Assembly: GCA_026636295.1 (NCBI GenBank)
Contig: CP089456.1
Coordinates: 558,001 to 622,000, forward strand
Origin: Medakamo hakoo
Lineage: Eukaryota > Chlorophyta > Trebouxiophyceae > Coccomyxaceae
Direction: 5' to 3'
DNA: 64,000 nt
The notes under the pieces were generated by a model. The model saw nothing but the letters and a program-made list of their open reading frames with translations. It made no database searches and was not told the DNA's origin. Below, in pieces: positions 46,823 to 55,093 of this stretch. Made by a program: the position numbers and the translations under genes. Numbering within the stretch: the first letter of the stretch is position 1; each line of letters starts with the position of its first letter.

Positions 46823-47629
46823 TCAGGCGGTGGCCTGGCCGCAGCCGCGCGCTTGCTCGACCCGAGCGCCGCGGCCGCCACGCCCGGCGGCCTGCCGCCG
46901 CTGGAGGCCGTGGACCTGGACCTGCCCCCTCCCCTCGGCCGCCTGGCCATCCTGGCCGCACACGGCGAGCACCGCCACACGACGGCGCACACGGGGCTGT
47001 TGGTCTGGGGCGCCGCGCCCGCGCTCGCGTCGGTGCTCTGCGACTGCGCGTCCACGTCGCCGCCCGGTGCCCTGGCCTTTCTCCGGGCGGGGCCCGTCTT
47101 GGAGGTCGGGTGCGGCGCCGCGCCCGGCCTGGCCCTCGCGTCCCTGTGCGCGGGCGCCCCGCGCTACGTCGCCACGGACGGGTCCCCGGCCGCGTGCGCT
47201 CTGTACGCCCGCAACTTCTCAGCGCACGCCTGGCGGGTGGTCGCCGAACGCGCGCGCGTGGCGTGCCTGCCATGGGGTGAGGCCGAAGCGGCGGCGAGGG
47301 TGGTGGCCGACAACACGGCTGGCGCGTCCGGCTTCGCCACCGTCCTGGGCGCGGACGTCCTGTACTCTGCCCCGGCCGTCCCGCGCCTCATGTCCACGCT
47401 CAGCGCCGTGCTGCGGACAAGCGGGAGCGGCCCTCCCGCCCTTGCCCTGTTTTGCCTGCAGGTGCGCAGTGTCAGCCTGGAAGCGGTGGACGCTGAGGCG
47501 GTCAAGGCAGGGCTGGTGGCAGTGCCGCCGCCGGCGGGCCTGGCGGCCGTCGCGGCGGCGAGGGGCGTGGGCCGGCCGGGCGACCTGCTGCAGCTGGTCG
47601 CATTCCGGCGGGCAGCACAACATGTGTAG
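45683..47629 (+). CDS. Two-domain methyltransferase: METTL2/6-type tRNA m3C domain plus METTL21-type domain
   Basis: A single-exon, 648-aa protein with two SAM-binding folds. The N-terminal half has SFWDAFYTRHGGRFFKDRHW (compare W..FY......FFKDR.WL..EF of METTL2/6/8), SAM motif I TVLEVGCGVGNAALMLAG, CDFAPTAVDLM, FALSAMPP and YYFDGVAELQDLFCSAGFVC; this family methylates C32 of tRNA anticodon loops. After a Ser-rich linker (SSSPSSSSSSSSGGG) the second half has HTTAHTGLLVWGAAPALASV, FLRAGPVLEVGCGAAPGLAL, FATVLGADVLYSAPAVPRLM, typical of METTL21/FAM86-like protein-lysine methyltransferases. Both motif I sites keep the E-x-G-x-G core. A similar fusion exists in land plants, from memory. Confidence 0.8.
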
Positions 47630-47726
47630 GGAGACGGAACACAGACAGAAAAACACTGACACCCACACACACTCTGCTCGCCTGCGCGCGCTCCCCTCTC
47701 CCCCCTTCCCCCCCACACCACCCTCA

Positions 47727-49918
47727 TCACCGGAACTCGTAGTCGCTGAGTGTGAAATTCCCGGACGACGGCCGGCTGCTGGACCCGCTCGCTGGCCGGG
47801 ACGCGGCGCCGCCGCCACCACCACCACCGTCTTTTGCCGCGCCCGCCTCTTCGTCCTCCGCCGCGGCGCCCGCGCCCACGCCCAGCGGCACCAGGTCCAG
47901 GCGCTGGTGTGGGGCCGGGCGGACCGGGTCGTAGTACCAGCCCTCGATCGCGCCCGTCGCCCGGTGCAGGCGGACGTAGTAGAACCCGGAGATGGAGAGC
48001 GAGCCGCGCGAGGACGCGGGTGGGGTGGTGGTCGTGGTGGTGGTGGGCGGCCCGCCGCCGCGCCCGCCGCCACTGCCGCCACCGCCAGCCCACCCACCTG
48101 CGGTGTAGCCGGGCGAGAACAGGCCCGCCGGGCCCGGCGGGCCGGCGGCGTCGCCGGGCAGCGGCGGCAAAGTCGTCATGAGGAAAGACGACGGGACCCG
48201 GGGGTCGCGGATCCGGGGGTCGCGGATCCGGGGGTCGCGGCGAAGCGGGGCAGGCGCGGCCGCCGCCGGCCGGGCGCCGCCAGCTTGCCCCCCGCCCTCC
48301 AGCACGCCACCCGGCGGCGGCGTGGCCGGCAAAAACAGCTCCTCCTTCCACCGCATGTAAATGTGCGGGGCGATGGACAGCCCGGGCGCGCGGCCGCCGT
48401 GCACGGCCGCCTGGTGGCCCAGTCCATAGGGCGACGCCCACCCGTCGAAGCGGCTCCAGAACCGGCCGTCCGACGTGGGGTCGGCGCCCCACGCCGGCGA
48501 CAAGAACGAGTGGTGGGCGTTGTCGATGATGTCGCCGACGAAGAAGGTGCGGACCTCGCCGGAGACGCCCGGCACGCCGACCGCGGCCATCACGCCGCTC
48601 ACCCGGCCCGCGCCCCAGTCGACGGAGTCGAGCGTCACCGTCGCGCTCCACACAGCGGCGGGCGCGCCGCTCGACGGGCCGGCCCCCGGCAGCGAGCCCG
48701 GCGGCGCGGGCGCGACGCGCTGCGTGCCGCCGAACGTCGCGCCGGGCGCGAGGAACGTGCACGGCGGCGGCGGCGGGAAGGTCGGCCCGCGCGCGGGCGC
48801 GCCCGCCGCCGCCGCCGCGGCGGCGGCAGCCGCGTGCCGGCGGAACCAGCGCCGCCCGCCGCGGGGCGAGCCGACGCCCAGGCCAAGCCGGCGGTCTTCT
48901 TCCCGCTGACGGACGGCGCGACGGGTCGCGGCGACCAGGCGCGCGCGTTCGTTGCCCTCGCCCCCCCCGCTTCCGTCCTCCTCCTCCTCCTCATCGTCGT
49001 CGTCATCGTCGTAGTCGTCGCCGTCGTCGTCGTCATCATCTGAAGAGGAGGTGGAGGACGGGCCGAACACGTCTATGTCGCGGAGGTGGGCGTTGCGCCC
49101 GCCGTCGCCGAGGCCGTCGTCGTCCTCACCCGACGACGACGACGGCGGCGACGACGGTTGGGAGCCGTCCCGGCCGGCCGGGCGTGCGCCCTCTTCTTCA
49201 TCCTCACTCATGGCCGCCGCCGCGGCGGCGGCACGACCAGCCGCGTGCGCGCCGCGGGCCCAGACGTCCGGCCCGCCGCCGGACGCGTCGCGCCAGCGTT
49301 GCCCGGCTGCTTCGCCCGCGGCGCGCGTGGCCGCCGCGACCGCCGCCAGGGCCGCCTCCTCCGCTTCCATCATGGCCGCTTCCGCGCCCGCGTCGTCGTC
49401 GGACGTCTCGTCTGCATCGGCCGAGAAGCGGGAGGGCGGGGTGTAGGTCGTCACATCCGGCCGTTGCTGCTGGCCGGGGGTGTAGATGACGACGCGCTGA
49501 GGGGCCCCGATGACGGCGGGTTCCAGGGGTTGGGTTGTAAGGAGCCGTGGGGGCCGGTCCGCGCCGCGCAGGCCGGCCGCGGGCCGGCCGAGGAAGGCCT
49601 GTGTCCAAGGCGAGGGGGGTGGGGGGTGGGAAAGTGAGGTTGGGGTGGTCGCGAGCGGGAAGCAGAGAATCGGCGCGCGCCGCCCCTGTCTGTGTGTGGT
49701 CCGTGTGCCGGGGGGCGCGACGCCTGTCTCTCCCACCCGCTCACCAGCCTGGCCCGGTCCGCGCTAGGCCTAGTCATTGGGCGGGCCGGAGGCACAGCGC
49801 CCCACGCCGCGCCGCGGGCGGCCTCCGCTGCCGTCGTCGCTGCGGCCGCGCCGGCGCCGGCCGACGCACGGTCGCCGCCGCTGCCCGCCTCGTCCGCTTG
49901 CTGGAAAGGGATGGGCAT
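47727..49918 (-). CDS. GID4: GID4/VID24-domain substrate receptor of the GID/CTLH ubiquitin ligase
   Basis: Exon 1 49918-49745 and exon 2 49598-47727 (phase 0) give 681 aa. The C-terminal half carries the GID4 beta-barrel split by inserts: TVTLDSVDWGAGRVSGVMAA, EVRTFFVGDIIDNAHHSFLS then WGADPTSD, HIYMRWKEELFLPA, and GFYYVRLHRATGAIEGWYYD then HQRLDLVPL. In the family this barrel binds N-terminal proline degrons and delivers gluconeogenic enzymes and others to the ligase. N-terminal half: acidic and Ser/Ala-rich disordered sequence (SDDDDDDGDDYDDDDDDEEE). A 15-bp tandem repeat encodes RDPRI copies in one insert. The first exon begins MPMPIPFQQADEAG only if a GTG is used; the ATG start is MPIPFQQ. 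Confidence 0.85.
48196..48240. repeat. Tandem repeat, 3 x 15 bp, coding
   Basis: Three near-identical 15-bp units inside the GID4 gene encoding repeated Arg-Asp-Pro-Arg-Ile pentapeptides. The units preserve frame. Confidence 0.9.
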
Positions 49919-50132
49919 GGGCACCGGCCGCGCGCGTTGGTGGGAGGGCTTGTGAGGGAGCGCGCACTCGCGCGAGCCGCCAACCTGGGGGAAAGGGACG
50001 GTCAGTGGGCGTGGGCGGCGTCGCGCGGGGAAAAAAGGTTTCCGGCTGTGCTGGCCGAGCGCGCGCGGCGTGTTTTTTGGAGACTCGACGCCCTCTACAG
50101 ACCCGCGCCGCGCCTGTCGCGGCGCACGCCCT

Positions 50133-50981
50133 CTACACGCCCGCCCCCGCCACCCCGTCCAGCCACGCCACGATCTGCTTCTTCACCTCCCCAGAACACG
50201 TCGGCAGGCAGTGTCCGCCGCCATGCCGCAGCCAGGCCGCCTCCACGACGCCGCCGCCCAGGGCGGCGGCCAGGGCCTCGGTGCGGTCGGCGGGCACGGT
50301 CTCGTCGCCGGCGCCCGCGATGAAAAGCGTGGGGAGGGGCGGGCCGCCGCCGGGCGCCGCCGCCGCCGCCCTGGCCTGTTCAAAGGCCGCCCTGACCGCG
50401 GGGTCGCCGGGCACAAAGCCGGCCGCCAGGATGGCCAGCCGCGGGGGCGGCGCGCACGCCGGCCAGGCGACCCGCCCGGCCGCGGCGTCCGCCAACAGCC
50501 AGCCCGCCGCGGCCGCGCCCTGGCTGAACGCGACCAGGCCGTCGACGGGCGCGTGCGCCCGCAAGGCGTCCAGGATGGCCGCCCGGCTTTGCTCCCAGCC
50601 GACGGTCGTGCGGTCCGCCTGGGACGGCCGCAAGCCCGCCGGCCGGCCGCCTTCCCACCCCCACCAGCTCAGCCCTTCGGACCCGCCGCCGCCGCCCTCC
50701 AGCACAGCTGGGAAGGGCGCGTCGATGAACACAAACTCGCCGACCCTGGACTTGAGCCCTTTCCTGAACGAGCCGATGCGCGTGCGAAAGGTCTCGGCCG
50801 TCTGGCCGTAGCCGTGCAGGGCGAGGAAGCGCAGCTTGCGCCGCGGCGGCGTGGCTGCTGTTGATGGAGCGGGCGGAGGGTGGGCGCGCCGCGCCGTCGG
50901 CGAGGGCGGCCGCGCCGGCGTGGCCTGGCCGTTGGGCGCCTGGCCAGCGCCAGGGCTGGGTGGATGATCTCTGGCCTGCAT
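50133..50981 (-). CDS. FSH1/OVCA2-type serine hydrolase
   Basis: A single-exon, 282-aa alpha/beta hydrolase (FSH1 family). Start MQARDHPPSPGAGQAP is the first ATG; the open frame upstream lacks one. Pro-rich N-terminus, then RKLRFLALHGYGQTAETFRT (first strand and oxyanion loop), RVGEFVFIDAPFPAV, GLSWWGWEGG, nucleophile elbow DGLVAFSQGAAAAGWLLAD (F-S-Q-G), PTLFIAGAGDETVPADRTEA with the catalytic Asp region, and HGGGHCLPT with the His. Triad complete. Physiological substrates are poorly known; yeast and human relatives are esterases acting on long-chain esters. Head-to-head with TAF10 (193 bp). Confidence 0.85.
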   Translation of the reverse strand: MQARDHPPSPGAGQAPNGQATPARPPSPTARRAHPPPAPSTAATPPRRKLRFLALHGYGQTAETFRTRIGSFRKGLKSRVGEFVFIDAPFPAVLEGGGGGSEGLSWWGWEGGRPAGLRPSQADRTTVGWEQSRAAILDALRAHAPVDGLVAFSQGAAAAGWLLADAAAGRVAWPACAPPPRLAILAAGFVPGDPAVRAAFEQARAAAAAPGGGPPLPTLFIAGAGDETVPADRTEALAAALGGGVVEAAWLRHGGGHCLPTCSGEVKKQIVAWLDGVAGAGV

Positions 50982-51174
50982 GTCCAACGCTTTTTCAATA
51001 GGCACAGCCGGCCCGACCGGCCGCCGAACGCGGGACAAGAGTTAAAGAGAGGGAGTGACGCGAAACACTTCTGCTCGCTCGGTCATTCCGCATTCGGGCA
51101 GCGCGGCCCGCGGTCTTGCGTTCGGTGGGGGGCCCTTTCCCTGACGCCAAACCTCCTGCTCACCGCCACCCAGG

Positions 51175-51710
51175 ATGGCCGCCATCCCAGACGGCCTGCG
51201 CGAGCTGCTGGCGGACTTGGAAGACGTCACGCCGACGGTGAGGGAGAGGGGTCGGCCAAAACGCTTCGCGGCCGCCCGCCCACAACACGCCCCACTTCCC
51301 ACCTCCTCCTCCTCCTCCCATCAAAAAAACACCACGCTCAGATCCCGGACGAGGCCATCGAACACCTGCTCCGCACGTCCGGCTGCAGCGTCACTGACCC
51401 GCATGTCGTCCGCCTGGCCGGCCTGGCCACCCAGCGTTTCATCGCGGCCGTCGCGCACGACGCCGCGCAGGTGGAGCGGCGGCGCCGGGCGGCCGCGCGC
51501 GGCGCGGGGTCGGCCGCGGCGGCAGCCCGCGGGCGGAAGGGTGTGCTGACGCCAGAAGACTTGGGCGAGGCGCTGCACGAGTACGGCATCAACCTGACAA
51601 AGCCGCCGTACTTGGCGGGCGCGGTGGCGGCGCCGCCGCCGCGCGGCGGGCGGGCGGGCGGCGGCGGGGGTGGAGGCACCGGTGGCGGGGGCGGCGCGCG
51701 TCGAGTGTGA
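51175..51710 (+). CDS. TAF10: Transcription initiation factor TFIID/SAGA subunit TAF10
   Basis: Exon 1 51175-51237 (MAAIPDGLRELLADLEDVTP) and exon 2 51342-51710 (phase 0) give 143 aa. The histone-fold reads IPDEAIEHLLRTSGCSVTDP, VVRLAGLATQRFIAAVAHDA, then KGVLTPEDLGEALHEYGINL and TKPPYLAG, matching TAF10 (IPDE....L...G....D.R..RL...A..F......DA......LT..DL...L.EYG....KP.Y). TAF10 pairs with TAF3/TAF8 or SPT7 and is shared by TFIID and SAGA. The C-terminal tail is Gly-rich. The 104-nt intron falls just before the histone fold, as in other green-lineage genes of this type (recollection). Confidence 0.88.
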
Positions 51711-51742
51711 AACCCTGTCCCTCTCTCTTAGATTGTTTCTGG

Positions 51743-52212
51743 TTACACGCCATTCTCGTCCAGCCACGCCTGGATTTTGCGCCTGATCTCCGGGTCGAGC
51801 GTGCGGGCGCCGCCGCGGTCCAACAGCACGCGGAGCGCGTCGCTGTTGCGCTTGTAGTAGCTGGCCAGCCGCTCGGCGTCGTTTTTCGCCTTGTTGGCGG
51901 CGGACCGGGCGCGCAGTTGGGTGATGATGGGCGGCTCGTCGCCAGGCGGAGGAGTGGGCGGCGCACTGGGCGCGGCGTCGCCGTCGGCGCGGGCCGGGCG
52001 GGCGACGGCCTGGTGTGAGCGTGTGTGTGTGAGGGGAGGGGTGGGATGGCGGGTTATGAAGAAAGCGCACGAGGGAGGAGGGATGGCGGGCCTGCTGCTG
52101 CTGCGGAGGGCGGCGCGTCCTCCCACGCCTCCATGAAACCACGCACCAGGGAGGAGAGGGCACCCAGGCACGCCCGCCGCGAAAGGACGGCCGCGGGAGG
52201 CTGCGGGCGCAT
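51743..52212 (-). CDS. Small lumenal thylakoid protein of unknown function with Tat-like signal
   Basis: Exon 1 52212-52147 (22 codons) and exon 2 52009-51743 give 110 aa. Joining them yields SRRACLGALSSL + AVARPARADGD: a twin Arg, a hydrophobic core and an A-R-A/D cleavage site, the layout of a thylakoid Tat signal. The transit part in front is unusually short (about 10 residues). The mature domain of about 80 residues has IITQLRARSAANKAKNDAER, LASYYKRNSDALRVLLDRGG and IRRKIQAWLDENGV, a helical pattern with Y-Y-K-R-N. I recall similar small green-lineage lumen proteins but cannot name one. The intron (137 nt) cuts the signal peptide in two. Confidence 0.6.
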
Positions 52213-52424
52213 GATTTTGTTTTCCTCGACTCGGGATGAGGGAGTGTCTGGCCTCGGCCAAGTCTCACACGATTTTTTTTCTACACTCGCTGTCTCTCTC
52301 ACCGCGGCCGCAACAAACAAACCAAGCCGGCGCCCGGCACCCGGCCCACGCATTCCTCGAGGCAAACCCCTGCGACTGTGCATCAGATACCCGGCCACCC
52401 ACCGAGCCTCGCACCCTCTCAAAA

Positions 52425-54209
52425 ATGGCGGCTCCCCTGAGCCGCGCGGCGGCACCGCCGGCGACGACGACGCGCGCCGCCCGCGTGGCGCCCCGCTTGC
52501 CGCCCCGCCTCCCCACCTCACGGCCCGCCCACCCGCCGCCGCGCCCTCTAGTGCGTGTGGCCAGGCGCGGCAGAGTGCGGGCTGGGGCCGCGCCGGACGA
52601 CGGGCCCGCCCCCAGCGCCAATGCGTCAGAAAACGCGACGGCCGCCCTCTCGTCTGCCGACGCGGCCGACGCCGCGGCCGCCGCCACGGACGCGGTCGTC
52701 ACGCACGTCATCGTGGGCAACGTCGTCGAGCTGCCGGCGGCGCTGGTGTCCAATTCGGCGGCCTTGGCGACGGAGGACGGGGAGGGCGAGCCGCCCCCGC
52801 CGTCCACGGCCGCCCGCCTGTCCGGCCTGGCCGCCCGCGCGCGCGCGGCCCTCCACTCCCCGCTCGACGCGTCCATCGTCGGCCTGGCCGTCCCCGCCCT
52901 CTTCTCCCTGCTCCTCGACCCGCTCATGTCCCTGGTCGACACGGGCCTGGTGGGCAGGCTGGGCACCGAACCCCTGGCCGCCGTCGGCCTGTCGTCCATC
53001 ATGTTCACGTTTTTCGCCATCCTCTTCAATTTCTTGATCTTTGTCACGACGCCGGCTGTCGCGCGCGCTGTGGCGGCGGGCGACCGCGCCGAAGCCTCGC
53101 GCGTCACCGCGCGCGGCCTGTGGATTGCCGTCATCGCCGGGTCGGCCTGTGGCGTCGGCCTGTGGGTGGCCGCGCCCGCCCTGGCGGCGCGGGCGGGGGC
53201 GGGCCCGGCGGTGGCGGGCCTGGCGGCGACCTACCTGCGCTGCCGCGCGCTGGCCGCGCCCGCCCTGCTCGCCATCTTTGTGGCGGCCGGCTCGTTCAGG
53301 GGCGTGCGCGACACGCGCACCCCCCTGGTCGCGGCCGTCGCGTCCAACATCGTCAACCTGGCGGGCGACTGCGTCCTCATGTTCGGGTGCGGCATGGGCG
53401 TCGCGGGCGCCGCGCTCGCGACGGCCGCGTCCCAGTATGTGTCCGCCGCCGTCCTGGTGGCCGCCCTGGTCCGCACGGGGCTGCTCGACCCGGCGGACGC
53501 CGCCCGGCCGCCCAGCCTCGCGGCGTGCGCGCCCCTCCTGCGCGCGGGCGCGGCGCTGTCCCTGCGCAACCTGTCCACGATGGGCGTCATCATTCTGGGC
53601 ACGTCCATGGTCTCCTCCCTCGGCGCGGCCGCGCTCGCCGCGCACGAAGTCCTGCGCCAGCTGTACATTGTGTCCATCCAGGTCTTTTCCAGCCTGGACG
53701 TGGCGGCGCAGTCCCTGGTGGCCTCCCACCTGGGCCACGGCGACCGGGCGGCCGCGCGCGCGGTGCTCGTGCGCGTGCTGCAGCTCGGCACGGCGGCCGG
53801 CGGCGCTGTCGGCCTGGCCCTCGCGGCCGGCGCGGCGTCCCTGCCCTCCCTGTTCACGGCGGACGCCGCCGTCGCCGCCGCCGCCTCGGCCGTCATGCCC
53901 ATCGTCGCCGCGTTCATGCCCGTCGACGCCGCGGCGGCCGTGCTGGACGGCGGCCTGCTCGGCGCGTCGGAGACGGCCTGGGTGTCGCGCACGACGGTCG
54001 CGGTGTCCGCAGTCTGCCTGGCCGCCCTGCTCGCCGCCCGCAAGGCCGGCGGCGGCCTGGCCGCCGTCTGGCTGTCGCTGAAAGTGTTGACCGTGGGCCG
54101 GACGCTGGCCGCGGCCATCCGGTACGCGATGCCCAACTCGCCGCTCGGGAAGGGCAGCGGGCGCAGCGGCGGCGGGGAGGCCGCCACCGCCCGGCCGGCG
54201 GGTGGGTGA
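52425..54209 (+). CDS. MATE family efflux transporter, probably plastid
   Basis: A single-exon, 594-aa protein. Residues 1 to about 140 are transit-like and low complexity (MAAPLSRAAAPPATTTRAAR onward). The MATE core has twelve predicted helices with family landmarks ALFSLLLDPLMSLVDTGLVG (P....D......D....G), GTEPLAAVGLSSIMFTFFAI, AAGSFRGVRDTRTPLVAAV (the G.LRG..DT..P motif), GMGVAGAALATAASQYVSAA and, in the second half, SLGAAALAAHEVLRQLYI and QSLVASHLGHGD. MATE proteins exchange organic cations, acids or metabolites for H+ or Na+. The long plastid-like N-terminus resembles plant DTX44-46 members. Substrate not determined. Head-to-head with the small lumenal protein (212 bp). Confidence 0.87.
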   Translation: MAAPLSRAAAPPATTTRAARVAPRLPPRLPTSRPAHPPPRPLVRVARRGRVRAGAAPDDGPAPSANASENATAALSSADAADAAAAATDAVVTHVIVGNVVELPAALVSNSAALATEDGEGEPPPPSTAARLSGLAARARAALHSPLDASIVGLAVPALFSLLLDPLMSLVDTGLVGRLGTEPLAAVGLSSIMFTFFAILFNFLIFVTTPAVARAVAAGDRAEASRVTARGLWIAVIAGSACGVGLWVAAPALAARAGAGPAVAGLAATYLRCRALAAPALLAIFVAAGSFRGVRDTRTPLVAAVASNIVNLAGDCVLMFGCGMGVAGAALATAASQYVSAAVLVAALVRTGLLDPADAARPPSLAACAPLLRAGAALSLRNLSTMGVIILGTSMVSSLGAAALAAHEVLRQLYIVSIQVFSSLDVAAQSLVASHLGHGDRAAARAVLVRVLQLGTAAGGAVGLALAAGAASLPSLFTADAAVAAAASAVMPIVAAFMPVDAAAAVLDGGLLGASETAWVSRTTVAVSAVCLAALLAARKAGGGLAAVWLSLKVLTVGRTLAAAIRYAMPNSPLGKGSGRSGGGEAATARPAGG

Positions 54210-54303
54210 CCCCGTGTTTTTCTTTTCCTTTTTTTCATTCTTCCAAGTGAAGCGTCCCCCCCATTCGTCATTGTCCCACCCAGCGGCTGCGTCCCCAGCG
54301 AGA

Positions 54304-54322
54304 GTGTGTGTGTGTGTGTGTG
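54304..54322. repeat. (GT)n microsatellite
   Basis: About nine GT units in the short gap between convergent MATE and UXT genes. Confidence 0.85.
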
Positions 54323-54419
54323 CGAGGGGGGAGGGAGGAGAGGGAGAGCGGGGAACCGAGAGAGAGAGTGTGTTGTGTTGTTACTTTTGTTATTTAGCAC
54401 TGCAAACCAAACCACCTTA

Positions 54420-54767
54420 CTAACTACAGTTTCGGTCGCCGCCGCCCTCCTCCAACGCCCGCACGCGCTGTGCCGCCAGCTCAGCTGCCTCTTCCAGGTT
54501 GGCCGCTTCGACGTAAAAGCCAAGGCCGACTGCCACAGCCGCGACGGCGGGGCTGTCGAGCGTCGCGGGCGCGGTCACGCCTGGTGGGCCGACGGGGGCG
54601 GCGGCCAGGCGCAAAGGCGTGCCCGCTTTTTCGGCGGCGGCCAGGTCTTTCAGCCTAGCAGCTGTGTCCCTTGCGGTGTGCAGGCGGTCAGCCACGGCGG
54701 CGGCTCTCACAGCGCTGTGAGCGGCCTCCTGCTCGCCGGGCAAGGTACGTGGCGCACCGCTGCTCAT
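54420..54767 (-). CDS. UXT: Prefoldin-alpha-like protein UXT
   Basis: A single-exon, 115-aa protein, MSSGAPRTLPGEQEAAHSAV onward, with two helical arms (RAAAVADRLHTARDTAARLK and AANLEEAAELAAQRVRALEE) around a hairpin: PATLDSPAVAAVAVGLGFYV. The V.VG.GFYVE..L.EA motif is typical of UXT, a subunit of the R2TP/prefoldin-like complex that helps assemble RNA polymerases and PIKK kinases; generic prefoldin alpha is the alternative. The start codon has A at -3 and overlaps the stop codon of an upstream small ORF by ATGA, so the mRNA may be bicistronic. Tail-to-tail with MATE (210 bp). Confidence 0.65.
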   Translation of the reverse strand: MSSGAPRTLPGEQEAAHSAVRAAAVADRLHTARDTAARLKDLAAAEKAGTPLRLAAAPVGPPGVTAPATLDSPAVAAVAVGLGFYVEAANLEEAAELAAQRVRALEEGGGDRNCS

Positions 54768-54883
54768 GCTTCCTTGCAGCGGCTGCCGCTGCTGCCCTGC
54801 TGCTGGTGCCGGACGACCCAGCGGTTGGCGATCACCGCAAAGGCCAGGAAGGCGAGCACACCCTGGCGTGCGCGGCGGGACAT
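54764..54883 (-). CDS. Small upstream ORF (39 aa) with one membrane helix, overlapping the UXT start
   Basis: ATG at 54883-54881 begins MSRRARQGVLAFLAFAVIAN and ends RCKEA, stop TGA 54766-54764. The UXT ATG lies at 54767-54765, so the two ORFs share ATGA, the classic arrangement of translationally coupled cistrons. The peptide has a basic head, a 15-17-residue hydrophobic helix and a Gln/Ser tail, a believable small membrane protein rather than random sequence. Its start has a weak context (T at -3, T at +4) that would permit leaky scanning to UXT. No family recognised. It may alternatively be a chance uORF. Confidence 0.4.
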   Translation of the reverse strand: MSRRARQGVLAFLAFAVIANRWVVRHQQQGSSGSRCKEA

Positions 54884-55093
54884 GCAGAGGGCGCGCGCGG
54901 GGCGGTCTCCCGCGACAAATTTGTCGCGGAGTTCGTGAGAGTGAAGAAGAGAGGCCGCGACACGGCCTCGAGGCTGTGTCGCTCCATTGCCTCACACACA
55001 GACACACCAAACACACACTCCGACGCCCGCGCCCGACCCATCAACCCGGCGGTTCGGGAGTTTTGCCTTTTCCGTTGAAGACCAGACACGTCA

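Noticed and set aside
47164-48762. 532-codon minus-strand frame joining the methyltransferase antisense and the GID4 gene
   Set aside because: It lies in a different frame from the GID4 domain and crosses the intergenic gap; no conserved motif.
50982-51038. Longer N-terminus of the FSH1-type hydrolase
   Set aside because: The frame is open, but its first codon is TTG; the first ATG gives a complete hydrolase.
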